Of a stretch of 64,000 nucleotides of DNA, positions 25,196 through 34,230 are shown piece by piece. Source of the DNA: Streptomyces sp. NBC_01241 (GTDB taxonomy: Bacteria; Actinomycetota; Actinomycetes; Streptomycetales; Streptomycetaceae); contig NZ_CP108494.1 of NCBI RefSeq assembly GCF_041435435.1, positions 8,528,501-8,592,500 of the forward strand. Reading direction: 5' to 3'. How positions within the stretch are numbered: the first letter of the stretch is position 1; each line of letters opens with the position of its first letter. A program made the position numbers and the translations under genes. Below the pieces are notes generated by a model. The model saw nothing but the letters and a program-made list of their open reading frames with translations, was not told where the DNA came from and did not search any database.

Positions 25196-25699
25196 ATGGC
25201 ACGATTCAGCCGCTGGTACGGCGCCGGACCCCTGCACCTTCTCGTCCTGATCTGCTCTTTCGCCCTCACCGGCTACGCCTTCGTGCGCCTGTTCGCTGTC
25301 CGGCCGCTCTATGTGGCGATCTGGTTCGTCGGCGCGGCGATCCTCCACGACCTGATCCTGCTGCCGCTGTACTCGCTCGCCGACCTGACGGCCCACTCCG
25401 TGCTGCGGCACCGCCCTGCTCGCGTACCGCAGGTGCCGTGGATCAACTACCTGCGCGTACCCACATTCCTTTCCGGTGTGCTGCTGCTCGTGTGGTTCCC
25501 CCTCATCTTCGATCTGGCGATCCCGTACCAAGGCGCCTCCCGGTTGCCCGAGGGCATCTACCTCGGCCGATGGCTGGCGATCACCGGTGTGCTGTTCGGC
25601 GCGTCCGCGCTGGCCTTCGCCGTCGAACTGGGCCGCATCCGGCGAGCCGCCGGCACCGACGAGGAACGGCCCCCACCCGGCCACGACGCCAAGCCGTGA
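25196..25699 (+). CDS. Four-helix membrane protein linked to the Mo-oxidoreductase
   Basis: A 167-residue protein with four predicted membrane helices (LHLLVLICSFALTGYAFVRL; LYVAIWFVGAAILHDLILLP; LSGVLLLVWFPLIFDLAIPY; WLAITGVLFGASALAFAVEL) and a charged tail. The HDLILLPLYSLAD stretch contains a histidine that could be functional. The ATG lies 2 bp after the stop of the oxidoreductase, so the two are translated together; it may be an assembly or electron-transfer partner. Family otherwise uncharacterised. Confidence 0.75.
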   Translation: MARFSRWYGAGPLHLLVLICSFALTGYAFVRLFAVRPLYVAIWFVGAAILHDLILLPLYSLADLTAHSVLRHRPARVPQVPWINYLRVPTFLSGVLLLVWFPLIFDLAIPYQGASRLPEGIYLGRWLAITGVLFGASALAFAVELGRIRRAAGTDEERPPPGHDAKP

Positions 25700-25737
25700 C
25701 GACCAAGGAGAACCAGCCGCCCCCCGGCGCAAGGACG

Positions 25738-25855
25738 AGACCCGGGCCGCGCCCGAGGGCCGCGACGGCAGCGTGAGCGCGGCCGAGGAGCTGGCCCGGC
25801 TGCGGGCGGAGAACGCCCGAGCAGGGGTGGCAGCTGGAGCGCGAGATCCTGCGCC
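25738..25855 (+). pseudogene. IS3-family OrfA fragment
   Basis: The coiled segment SAAEELARLRAENA and then, after a one-base shift, GWQLEREILRR match the leucine-zipper C-terminal end of IS3-family OrfA (usually LRxENxxLxxExEILKKA). Only about 40 residues remain. It is fused directly to the cut end of the oxidoreductase remnant on the other strand. Confidence 0.65.
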
Positions 25856-26415
25856 GTTCCGAACTGGCCGTAGATCGAGGCAAATTCCAGGCCGAGGTAG
25901 CCGCCGCCGTTGATCGTCAGCCGTTCCGGCAGGATGATCGTGTCGATCAGTTCGGCACTTGTCACGGTGTACTGGCTGGTCCGCAGGTCGGGGATGTCGA
26001 GGACGACCGGCTCCGATCCGGTGTTGATGAGGATCGTCTCGGCGGTGACCGTCAGGCGGCCGTCGCCGGTCTGCACGCTCACGGTGTGCGGGTCGGTGAA
26101 CGAAGCAGTGCCGGTGATCACCGTGACGGTGTCCATGCTGTTCAGCCCGTCGTAGTTGCCGCCACGGAACAGCTTGGTCAGCGCTTGCACCTCGCCGACA
26201 GAGCGCTCGTACCACTCCTGCGGAACGTCCTCCAGTCGGCGTTTACGGGAGTGGTGGACAAGGGCCTTGGTCGGCACACAGCCGACGTTCGGACAGGTGC
26301 CGGCGTGCATCCTCTCCGACCGCTCGACCAGCACCACGTGCTTGCCGAGCTGCCCCATCGTTGCGGCCACTGTCTACTCGCCCTTGCCGAACCCGATCAC
26401 GAGCACATCGGCATG
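25856..26415 (-). pseudogene. FAD pyridine-nucleotide-disulfide oxidoreductase, truncated with a stop codon
   Basis: The minus strand encodes HADVLVIGFGKGE, a TAG at 26374-26376, then TVAATMGQLGKHVVLVERSE and the redox motif CPNVGCVPTKALVHHSR in the same frame. It continues to LTINGGGYLGLEFASIYGQ, the start of the NAD domain, and ends at the IS3 relic. The stop replaces the residues between GKG and TVAA of the FAD loop (usually GGKT). Homologues such as RclA or mercuric-reductase-like enzymes have about 460 residues, so roughly 60% is missing and the start is poisoned. Confidence 0.85.
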
Positions 26416-26754
26416 AAAGCTTCGGTCCGCGGTGCCCGTATTCGCTCCACTTCCCCACGTCGGAGTAGTCGAGGATGAACTGGATGAATGGATCTCAGGC
26501 AGGGATCCCAGCGAACAAAGTTCAACCATGCGGGTATGTACCCCCGTACTCCCCACAGCACCATCAACACAGGCCCGCCGCAACTGGCCACGAGTGTGGA
26601 GTGCACCGCTGCGTCCGCTCGGCGCAGCGCCTTGCGAGAGACGAGGCGCGGCCCATCGCGCAATCTGGAAGTGAGAAGGTGCGATCGCAGGCACCATCGC
26701 TGTCCCGTCCCGGGGCGCTGGAGCGACCGGGTTCGACCGGGAGGAGAACGAGTC
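26416..26754. other. Intergenic stretch, no gene recognised
   Basis: The 340 bp between the oxidoreductase remnant and the HAD gene show only shadow frames. The last 15 bases carry GAGGAGAAC, the ribosome binding site of the HAD gene. Confidence 0.4.
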
Positions 26755-27429
26755 ATGGCTCGGCCGATAGCAGTGCTGTTCGATATCGATGAAACCCTGG
26801 TCCACACCGGAGACTCGGGAAGACGTAGTTGGTCGTGGGCATTCGACCGGTTGCACGGCGTAGCCGCCGACATCGGAAAGCACACCTCGGCCGGGGAGAC
26901 GGATCCACAGGTCGGCCGGGAAACGTTCAGCGCCGTGCTCGGCCGCGAACCCAGTTGCGACGAGATGGCCCGCCTGTACGCCGCATACTTGTGGCACTTG
27001 TCGGAGGACATCTGGGTGTCACAGGCGTATCGCGTTCTGGACGGCGTCGAGGAAACCCTGCGACAGATCGCGGACGCCGGGGTCATCCTCGGGCTGCTGT
27101 CCGGCGCGATGGAGGGCGCGGCCAGGATCAAATTGGAACCGGGTAAGCTCGGCCGCTACTTCGTATTCGGTGCATATGGCTCGGACTCCCCGGACAGGGC
27201 AGAGATCACCCGCCTGGCGATGGCCAAGGCCGCTCGCCTGCACGGCCGCGAAGTGACTCGCGACGAGGTCTACGTGGTCGGCGACACCCCTCGTGACATC
27301 CAGGCCGCGCACACGGCACAGGCGACCGCGGTCGGAGTTGCCAGCGGCCATTACACCGTCGAGGAACTGCGCGCCGCCGAGGCCGACCACGTGCTCACGT
27401 CTTTGGCCGACCCCTTTCCGGGCATCTGA
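26755..27429 (+). CDS. HAD-superfamily hydrolase (phosphoglycolate phosphatase-like)
   Basis: A 224-residue HAD phosphatase. Motif I is VLFDIDETL with DxDxT nucleophile and acid, motif II is GLLSGAMEGAA, the motif III lysine lies around KLEPGKLGRYF, and motif IV is VVGDTPRDIQAA. A helical cap domain (SWSWAFDRLHG to AAYLWHLSED) resembles the Gph/PGPase class. The ATG follows GAGGAG by 8 bp. It is monocistronic by context, and the substrate is unknown. Confidence 0.9.
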   Translation: MARPIAVLFDIDETLVHTGDSGRRSWSWAFDRLHGVAADIGKHTSAGETDPQVGRETFSAVLGREPSCDEMARLYAAYLWHLSEDIWVSQAYRVLDGVEETLRQIADAGVILGLLSGAMEGAARIKLEPGKLGRYFVFGAYGSDSPDRAEITRLAMAKAARLHGREVTRDEVYVVGDTPRDIQAAHTAQATAVGVASGHYTVEELRAAEADHVLTSLADPFPGI

Positions 27430-27454
27430 CGGCCGGCAGCGGCGGACTCCAGCC

Positions 27455-27650
27455 GACGCCGGCGCCGCGCCACCGCGGATGTGCAGGGCCCTGCCGGTGA
27501 TGAACCCGGCCTCCGGGGAGGCAGCGGGCTTCGCCGGGCGGGCCCGTTTGGATTGTTCTTGCAGAACAGTTCGGCTTCCATCGGACCGGGAGTAAACGAG
27601 TTGGCCGGGATTTCTTCGATGGCGAGTTCACCCGCCGAGGCACGGATTGA
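27455..27650 (-). pseudogene. Short-chain dehydrogenase C-terminal remnant
   Basis: The minus strand reads ELAIEEIPANSFTPGPMEAE, equivalent to the SDR stretch before the substrate loop (xNxxxPGxxxTE), and then, after a deletion and frameshift, AASPEAGFITGRALHIRGGA, the SDR C terminus (usually FITGQxLxVxGG). The catalytic YxxxK region is absent. It is a relic of about 60 codons. Confidence 0.7.
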
Positions 27651-27681
27651 AGGGGTGCGGCGCACGTCGGGTCAGGCGACC

Positions 27682-27860
27682 TCAGCCGGCGTAGAAGGTC
27701 TTCAGCTCCGGCGCGAGGGCCGCCGGCACGGCGATGTCCTGATCGGGCAGCGCGTGGTGCCGGCTGTTGGGCAGCGCCTCGGCGAGCGCACGCGCCGAGG
27801 CGTGCAGCCAGCCGGGCGCGCTGTCGAAGGCCGGTCCGGCGTCGGCCCCGGCCCCGGCGT
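27682..27860 (-). pseudogene. Alpha/beta hydrolase C-terminal remnant
   Basis: The frame WLHASARALAEALPNSRHHA followed by LPDQDIAVPAALAPELKTFY resembles the end of alpha/beta hydrolases, where the catalytic histidine sits in xxGQDHxV. Here the histidine position reads isoleucine (QDIAV). Upstream frames are serine/arginine-rich and unrelated. The relic lies tail-to-head with the SDR relic. Confidence 0.6.
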
Positions 27861-27912
27861 CGTCGGAGGACGAGCCGGAGCGTGATCTGGAACGCGTCTG
27901 AACCCCTCGTGC

Positions 27913-27946
27913 TCCGGGGCACGGCGCGGAAACGCCGTGCCCCGGA
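27913..27946. terminator. Strong hairpin, 14-bp perfect stem
   Basis: TCCGGGGCACGGCG (27913-27926) pairs perfectly with 27933-27946 around a 6-nt loop (CGGAAA). It lies downstream of the minus-strand methyltransferase gene. There is no long T tract, as is usual for Streptomyces terminators. Confidence 0.6.
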
Positions 27947-27967
27947 TTGTGCGTGTGCGCATGCGGT

Positions 27968-27993
27968 GTGCCCCGGACCCGTGTCCGGGGCAC
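27968..27993. terminator. Second strong hairpin, 11-bp perfect stem
   Basis: GTGCCCCGGAC (27968-27978) pairs with GTCCGGGGCAC (27983-27993) around CCGT. It shares the GGGGCAC arm sequence with the hairpin 22 bp away, so the arms could also pair across the two hairpins. The following 27994-28115 is a GC-rich run of further partial inverted repeats without a gene. Confidence 0.6.
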
Positions 27994-28115
27994 GCGCCGT
28001 ACCCGGTCCGGGCCGTGCCCGATCCAGGCTGTGCCCGGCCCGGTCCAAGGCCGGGCGGGGCAGGGCAGGGCGGATCGGGTCGGGCGGGACCGGACCGGGC
28101 ACGTCCCGGACCGGG

Positions 28116-29030
28116 TCAGGCCGGGTGCAGGAAAGCGGATACCGGAGTTCGCGACGCGTTCGTCGCGGGGCGCGACAAGTACAACGTGGTGTGGAAGTAG
28201 CCTTCGCTCTCCTTGCCGCGGGGGTCCTCACCGGCCGCGGTGACCGCGGCGACCGCGTACAGCTGCTCTTGCGTGCTGGTGAAGCGGCGCTGCGGGAAGG
28301 TGCGCTCGGCGGCCTTCCCGGTGGTGAGGCCGTACGTCTTCAGACAGTCGGCGATGGGCTGGTAGGAGACGGTGCGCAGCACGAACGAGGCGACCCACAC
28401 CGGGCCGTGGATGCTTTCCATGAGGGGCCGGAAGGTGCGCGGTGACAGAAAACTGGCTCCGCCGGTGATCGTGATCAGGCGGGTGTGGCGTACGGCCCGA
28501 CGCAGTGCCGGGCCGGCGGGCGCGATCTCCAGGTTCTCGGCGAACGCTTCGTCCAGCAGGCCCACGGAGCGAGCGTAGGAGACGGCATGAGGGGCGGCGT
28601 CCAGCCCGATGACGCGGACCGCGTCCGGGCGCCGATGAGCCGCGTAGAACGCACTGTCCCACTCGATCAGTTCGGCGGTGGTCAGAGCGGTGGCCTGCGG
28701 GGACGTGTAGTGGGCGTACAGGTCGTCCCATGTGAGGTGGTGGTTGAGCAGGGCGGCGTTGATGCCGAACGAGCAACAGATGTCCAGCACCGTGGCCGGG
28801 CCTGCCGCGTCCGCCGAGGTTCCGCACGCACTGAGCATGCGCCGGAAGACGCCCTGCGCATGGTGTGGGGTCTGGTACTCCCAGGGACCCAGCACGCGGA
28901 AGTACGCCCGCGGGTCCGGCTGGTCGTAGATGTCGTCGAAGGGGGTCATGCCTCCGACGGCGGAGACGGCCTCCCCGCGGAAGCCACCGGCCACAGGCGG
29001 TTCTGAGTTCTTCGACTCTGCAGAGGTCAT
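28116..29030 (-). CDS. Class I SAM-dependent methyltransferase-like protein
   Basis: A 304-residue protein. SAM motif I is VLDICCSFGINAALLN (about residues 80-95), with DGxG-type glycines partly replaced. VIGLDAAPHAVSYARSVGLL supplies the acidic ribose contact, and LITITGGASFLSPRTF the strand 4-5 region. The N-terminal FDDIYDQPDPRAYFRVLGPW is a conserved-looking lead segment. ATG at 29030 follows AAAGGACGTGTG. The substrate is unknown. Downstream hairpins form its terminator. Confidence 0.75.
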   Translation of the reverse strand: MTSAESKNSEPPVAGGFRGEAVSAVGGMTPFDDIYDQPDPRAYFRVLGPWEYQTPHHAQGVFRRMLSACGTSADAAGPATVLDICCSFGINAALLNHHLTWDDLYAHYTSPQATALTTAELIEWDSAFYAAHRRPDAVRVIGLDAAPHAVSYARSVGLLDEAFAENLEIAPAGPALRRAVRHTRLITITGGASFLSPRTFRPLMESIHGPVWVASFVLRTVSYQPIADCLKTYGLTTGKAAERTFPQRRFTSTQEQLYAVAAVTAAGEDPRGKESEGYFHTTLYLSRPATNASRTPVSAFLHPA

Positions 29031-29088
29031 CACACGTCCTTTCCCTCTTTCCCTTCGATTCGAACCGGACGCCTTCCGGACCGAGTCA

Positions 29089-29700
29089 ATGCCCAACGCC
29101 GTCCGTGGGGAACAGGACGCACGCGAATCCACCCAGGCGGCCGGTACGGCCCCGGGGCACCCCCGAGAACAACCCACGGCGCGGCAGCGCACTCCAGAAG
29201 ATGGGCCGCCGCCTCCCTTGCGCGACGATGAACTGTCGCGGGCCACGGGCTGGACCGTGCCCGCTCACGAGGGAGGGCATGCCGTGTTGGGCGACGGGGA
29301 CGGGACGGCTGCCGCACTGCGGTCGATGGCGGGGCTGGACACCTCGGTGGCCGTACGCGTGGCGGCGACGCTGAGGATCGCCGACCACATAGTGGCCGGA
29401 CGGCACACCGTGCGGGAACTCGCCGATGCGGTCGGTGCACACGCCGACGCGCTGGAACGGCTGTTGCGCAATCTTGCCGTCCGGGGCGTCCTGGACCGCG
29501 ACGACGCCTCCGGCCGCTACACCCCGACGGCGCCGGGCCAGCCCCTGCGCGACACCACCCGGCGGGAATCCGGGCCTGGTTCGACATCGAGGGCGGAGGC
29601 CGCGGCGAGCTGTCGTTCGTCGGGCTGCTGCACAGCGTGCGCACCGGCGAGGCCGTGGGCCGGTGGGTTGTGTCGGGCCGCCGCCCCATCTGCCCACGAG
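29089..29700 (+). pseudogene. O-methyltransferase (polyketide/natural-product type), N-terminal remnant
   Basis: The segment SMAGLDTSVAVRVAATLRIA, IVAGRHTVRELADAVGAHAD and LERLLRNLAVRGVLDRD is the dimerisation/winged-helix domain of plant-like O-methyltransferases of secondary metabolism. Near 29567 the frame shifts: RRE continues in another frame as GIRAWFDIEGGGRGELSF and then HSVRTGEAVGRW. The SAM-binding domain is absent; homology ends at about 29665 before an IS4-type element. The first ~65 residues are low complexity. Confidence 0.7.
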
Positions 29701-29799
29701 TCGAAGGGTGTTCGACCAGAATCCGGGGGCAGGGCCTCTGAGCCGGGCTTGCAAGTCAACGCCGTTGCGTTTGGGCGGGAAGCGGCACGTCAAGGGGGT

Positions 29800-30879
29800 T
29801 GAACGGAGCAACGGGACACCTGTAGATCAACGATCGGCCAAGAAAGTCGATCAAGTGCAGGAGTCCCGTTGCAGGAGAGGTCTGTCATCACCCGGACGAT
29901 CGAGGTAGCCGGGGGCGTGTACGCGCCCGGGCATCTGGGCGAGTTGACCCAGATCGTGGACTTCGCGCTGGTGGACGCGGTGCTGGAGGAGACCGGGGCA
30001 CGTGAGCGCAGGCTGCGGCTGCTGCCCTCGCGGGTGGTGGCGTACTTCGTCCTCGCGCTGGCCCTGTTCGAGCACGACTCCTACCGCGCGGTGTGGGGCA
30101 AGCTCGTGGCCGGACTTCAGGGGCTGCCCCTGGTGCGGCCTGCCGTTTTCTCACCTTCCCGCGCACGGCGACGGATAGGGGCCTCGCCGCTGCGGCGCCT
30201 GTTCGAGACGCCGGCCAGCCCCGTCGCCCACCGCCATCAGCCCGGCGCGTTCTATCGCGGACTGCGCACCGTGGCCGTCGACGGCACCTTCCTGCATGTT
30301 CCCGACGAGGAGGCACTCACCTGGCGGTATCTCAAGCGGAGCGGGGAGAAGCTGGAGTTCGGTTATCCGCTGCTGCGGCTGCTGGTCCTGGTGAAGTGCG
30401 GGACCCGGGCCGTACTGGCCGCCGCGTTCGGTTCGGAGTCCGAGGGCGAACTGTCCTACGCCCGCAGACTGCTGAACGCGCTGGACCACTCGACGCTGCT
30501 GCTGGCCGATGCCGCCTTCGACGCGAACGAGTTCCTGCACGAGGCCCAGGAGCGCGGCGCCCGGTTCCTGGTGCGGTCCTCCGCCCACCGGGTGCCCACC
30601 CCCACCGGGCACCTGGCCGACGGCTCGTACCTGGCTCGACTCGACTACGGCGTCCTGCCCGTCCTGCTCCCGGTGCGTATCGTCGAGGCGCACGTCACCC
30701 TGGTCCTGGCCGATGGGACCGTTCACCGTGAGCAGTGGCGCCTGTTGACCAGCCTGCTCGATGCGGACCGTTACCCCGCAGGCGAGCTGATCAAGCTCTA
30801 CCACGAGAGGTGGCAGGCGGAGACGACCTACTTCTCGATTAAAGGCTGCCTGACGGCACCCGAGACACCGACTCCCTGA
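29800..30879 (+). mobile_element. IS4-family transposase, C-terminal truncated
   Basis: The frame from TTG 29869 encodes 336 residues with the IS4 catalytic residues: Asp in RTVAVDGTFLHVPD, Asp in LLLADAAFDANEF and Glu in YHERWQAETTYFSIK. After that the protein ends in about 11 unrelated residues, whereas homologues continue for about 100 more, so the right part of the element is lost. GCAACGGGAC (29808-29817) and GTCCCGTTGC (29863-29872) form an inverted repeat just before the gene, marking the left end or a regulatory hairpin. Confidence 0.75.
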
Positions 30880-31093
30880 CCCACTCGGCCGCTGCCGCAT
30901 TCCGATCCGGAGCTGCGCTTCCCCTGGCGTGCGCCAGCCGCTGCGGTCAGCAGCGCTCTGCCACCGTCAGGTCACCCAGGCCGCACGGGCCGTAGCAGCC
31001 CAAGCGGTCCGGCTCGATCGAACATACGATGGTCTGGAGCGTGCTCGGGCAGCTCGTCGTGCTGGCCGTCGGAAGCGCGTAGGACGGAGGATT

Positions 31094-32770
31094 ATGGCAC
31101 AGGCCACCGACGCAACGCGGACCGTCATCCTGACAGTAGACGACGACCCGGGAGTCTCCCGCGCCATCGCCCGCGATCTGCGGCGCCACTACGGCGGCGG
31201 CTACCGGATCGTACGCGCCGAGTCCGGCGAATCCGCGCTGGAGGCGCTGCGCGAGCTGAAGCTGCGCGGTGACCTGGTGGCCGTGATCCTCGCCGACTAC
31301 CGGATGCCGCAGATGAACGGTATCGAGTTCCTCGAACAGGCCCTCGGCGTGTACCCGGGGGCGCGGCGCGTGCTGCTAACTGCCTACGCCGACACCGACG
31401 CTGCCATCGACGCGATCAACGTCGTCGACCTCGACCACTATCTCCTCAAGCCTTGGGACCCGCCCGAGGAGAAGCTCTACCCAGTCCTGGACGATCTCCT
31501 CACGGCCTGGCGGTCCAGCGACTACCGGCCGGTACCCACCACCAAGGTGGTCGGGCACCGCTGGTCCGCCCCCTCCTCGCGGGCGCGCGAATTCCTCGCC
31601 CGCAACCAGGTGCCGTACCGCTGGTACTCCTCCGACGAACCGGAGGGACAGAGGCTTCTGGCGGCGGCCGGGGCCGACGGCCGACGGCTTCCCCTGGTGA
31701 TCACGCCGGACGGTACCGCGCTGATCGAGCCGGAGTCGACCGAACTGGCCGCCCACGTGGGGCTCGCGACCACGCCGACCGCCGCGTTCTACGACCTCGT
31801 CATCATCGGCGGCGGCCCGGCCGGACTCGGCTCGGCGGTGTACGGGGCCTCCGAGGGGCTGCGGACCGTACTGGTCGAGCGGTCGGCGACCGGCGGACAG
31901 GCCGGCCAGAGTTCCCGCATCGAGAACTACCTCGGCTTCCCGGACGGCGTGTCCGGTGCGCAGCTGACCGATCGTGCCCGCCGTCAGGCGAGCCGATTCG
32001 GTGCCGAGATCCTCACCGCTCGCGAGGTCACGGGGCTGGAGGTGAACGGTCCGGCGCGCGTCGTACGCTTCTCCGACGGCTCAGCGGTCGCCGCGCACAG
32101 CGTCATCCTGGCGACCGGCGTATCGTACCGGCAGCTGGGGGCGCCGGGATGCGACGAGCTGACCGGCTGCGGGGTCTACTACGGCTCGTCCCTCACCGAG
32201 GCGTCGTCCTGTGAGGGCCAGGACGTGTACGTCGTCGGCGGCGCGAATTCCGCCGGTCAGGCGGCGGTGTTCCTGGCTCGGGGCGCGAAGTCGGTGACCA
32301 TGCTGGTGCGCGGGGAGTCCCTGACAGCGTCGATGTCGTACTACCTGATCCAGCAGATCAACGAGGCCCCGAACATCACCGTGCGGCCCCGGACCGTCGT
32401 CAAGGAGGCGCACGGCGAGGAGCACCTGGAACGGCTGATTTTGCGGGACACCGTGACCGGCGCCACCGAAGTCGTCGATGCCCAGTGGATGTTCGTCTTC
32501 ATCGGTGCCGCCCCGCTGACCGACTGGCTCGGCGGGACTGTGCTGCGCGACGAGAACGGCTTCATCCTCGCCGGACCGGATTTGACGCCGGACGGGCGCC
32601 CCCCTGCCGAATGGGCACTGGACCGGCCGCCCTACTACCTGGAGACCAACATCCCGGGTGTGTTCGTGGCGGGCGACGCGCGCGCCCGGTCCACGAAGCG
32701 CGTCGCGTCCGCCGTAGGAGAGGGAGCCATGGCCGTGATGCTCGTCCACCGCTTCCTGGAGCAGTCATGA
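31094..32770 (+). CDS. Response regulator / FAD-dependent reductase fusion
   Basis: A 558-residue fusion. Residues 1-130 form a receiver domain (acidic pair in TVDDDPGVS, phosphoacceptor Asp68 in ILADYRMPQMNG, Thr96, Lys119 in YLLKPWDPP). Residues about 150-225 look like a thioredoxin-fold segment without CxxC (HRWSAPSSRAREFLARNQV). Residues about 232-555 are a thioredoxin-reductase-like flavoprotein with GGGPAGLGSAVYGASEGL, TGGQAGQSSRIENYLGFPDG, NADPH loop VYVVGGANSAGQAAVF and FAD end VFVAGDARA. The CxxC of thioredoxin reductases is absent. ATG 31094 follows GGACGGAGG. The stop overlaps the next gene as ATGA. Confidence 0.9.
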   Translation: MAQATDATRTVILTVDDDPGVSRAIARDLRRHYGGGYRIVRAESGESALEALRELKLRGDLVAVILADYRMPQMNGIEFLEQALGVYPGARRVLLTAYADTDAAIDAINVVDLDHYLLKPWDPPEEKLYPVLDDLLTAWRSSDYRPVPTTKVVGHRWSAPSSRAREFLARNQVPYRWYSSDEPEGQRLLAAAGADGRRLPLVITPDGTALIEPESTELAAHVGLATTPTAAFYDLVIIGGGPAGLGSAVYGASEGLRTVLVERSATGGQAGQSSRIENYLGFPDGVSGAQLTDRARRQASRFGAEILTAREVTGLEVNGPARVVRFSDGSAVAAHSVILATGVSYRQLGAPGCDELTGCGVYYGSSLTEASSCEGQDVYVVGGANSAGQAAVFLARGAKSVTMLVRGESLTASMSYYLIQQINEAPNITVRPRTVVKEAHGEEHLERLILRDTVTGATEVVDAQWMFVFIGAAPLTDWLGGTVLRDENGFILAGPDLTPDGRPPAEWALDRPPYYLETNIPGVFVAGDARARSTKRVASAVGEGAMAVMLVHRFLEQS

Positions 32771-34230
32771 GCGCACAGGTCATGGCCTGCGACCCGCACG
32801 AGATCGGCTCGCTGTTCCTCTTCGAGAAGCTCTCCCCGGAGCAGCTCGGACGGCTGTGCTCCGAGGGACGGATGGAACGGTTCGAGGCCGGCCCGGTGTA
32901 CACCGAGGGCGACCCGGCGACCTGCTTCTACGTGATGGTCGAGGGAACCGTCGTACTGTCCCGCCGGGTCGGCGGCGACGATGTGGAGGTCAGCCGGACC
33001 TCGCAGCGCGGCGTGTACGCGGGGGCCATGCAGGCATATCTGGGCGACCAGGTCCCGCAGACGTACATCAACTCCATGCGGGTGACCGAACCCACCCGGT
33101 TCTTCGTACTGCCCGCACAGTCGTTCGCGGACGTCATGCGGGAGTGGTTCCCGATGCCGACGCACCTGCTGGAGGGGCTATTCTTCGGCTCCAAGAACAC
33201 CCAGCGGGCCATTGGCCAGCGGGAACACCTGTTGGCGCTCGGATCGTTGTCCGCCGGACTCACCCACGAGCTCAACAATCCGGCCGCGGCCGCCGTCCGC
33301 GCCACCGCGGCGCTGCGTGAGCGGGTCGGCAGGATGCGGAACAAACTGGCGGTCATCGCCCAGGGCCGCTACTCCCGAGTGGCCCTCGCCAAGCTCATCG
33401 AGATCCAGGAACGCACCGCCGAACGCGTCGCCAAGGCACCAATGCTGACCCCTCTGGAGGCGTCCGACCGGGAGGACGAGCTCGCCGGCTGGCTGGAGGA
33501 TCACGGCATCCTGGAGGGCTGGCGGGTCGCGCCGGCCTTCGTCCAAGCCGGGCTGGACACTGACTGGCTGGACCAGGTCGCGGCGACCGTGGGCGAAGGC
33601 ATCCTGCCCGGGGCGATCGGCTGGCTCAACTACACGGTCGAGACCGAGCTGCTGATGGACGAGATCGACGACTCCACCACCCGCATCTCCCGCCTGGTGG
33701 ACGCGGCCAAGCAGTACGCGCAGCTCGACCGCGCCCCTCACCAGGACGTCGATGTCCACGAACTCCTCGACAGCACGCTGCTGATGCTGTCCGGCAAGAT
33801 CGGCCCTCGGGTGAGGGTGGTCAAGGACTACGACCGTTCCCTCCCCGAAATACCCGCCTACCCGGCGGAACTCAACCAAGTGTGGACCAACCTCATCGAC
33901 AACGCGGTGGCCGCCATCGGCAGCACGGGCCACGACGGCACCCTGACGGTCCGCACGGCCAGGGAGGGCGACCGACTGCTCGTGGAGTTCCGCGACACCG
34001 GCCCCGGCGTCCCCGAGGACATCCGCAGCCGCATCTTCGACCCCTTCTTCACCACCAAGTCCGTCGGGGAGGGCACCGGCCTCGGCCTCGACATCTGCTG
34101 GCGGATCGTCGTCAACAAACACCACGGCAGCCTCCAGGTCGAGTCCGTACCAGGCGACACGCGATTCCAGGTGCTGCTGCCGCTGACCGCCCCCGAGACC
34201 GAAACCACAACCACTGAGGAGTCCGTATGA
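32767..34230 (+). CDS. Cyclic-nucleotide-binding-domain histidine kinase
   Basis: A 487-residue soluble kinase. Residues about 10-135 form a cNMP-binding/CRP-like sensor barrel (LFLFEKLSPEQLGRLCSEGR; AGPVYTEGDPATCFYVMVEG). The H box is in LGSLSAGLTHELNNPAAAAV at about residue 172. The C-terminal ATPase domain has NQVWTNLIDNAVAAI, DTGPGVPEDIRSRIFDPFFT and GTGLGLDICWRIV. No membrane helix. ATG overlaps the reductase stop (ATGA), and its own stop overlaps the UBP-finger gene, so the three proteins are made in step. The receiver domain of the first gene is the natural phosphotransfer partner. Confidence 0.9.
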   Translation: MSAQVMACDPHEIGSLFLFEKLSPEQLGRLCSEGRMERFEAGPVYTEGDPATCFYVMVEGTVVLSRRVGGDDVEVSRTSQRGVYAGAMQAYLGDQVPQTYINSMRVTEPTRFFVLPAQSFADVMREWFPMPTHLLEGLFFGSKNTQRAIGQREHLLALGSLSAGLTHELNNPAAAAVRATAALRERVGRMRNKLAVIAQGRYSRVALAKLIEIQERTAERVAKAPMLTPLEASDREDELAGWLEDHGILEGWRVAPAFVQAGLDTDWLDQVAATVGEGILPGAIGWLNYTVETELLMDEIDDSTTRISRLVDAAKQYAQLDRAPHQDVDVHELLDSTLLMLSGKIGPRVRVVKDYDRSLPEIPAYPAELNQVWTNLIDNAVAAIGSTGHDGTLTVRTAREGDRLLVEFRDTGPGVPEDIRSRIFDPFFTTKSVGEGTGLGLDICWRIVVNKHHGSLQVESVPGDTRFQVLLPLTAPETETTTTEESV

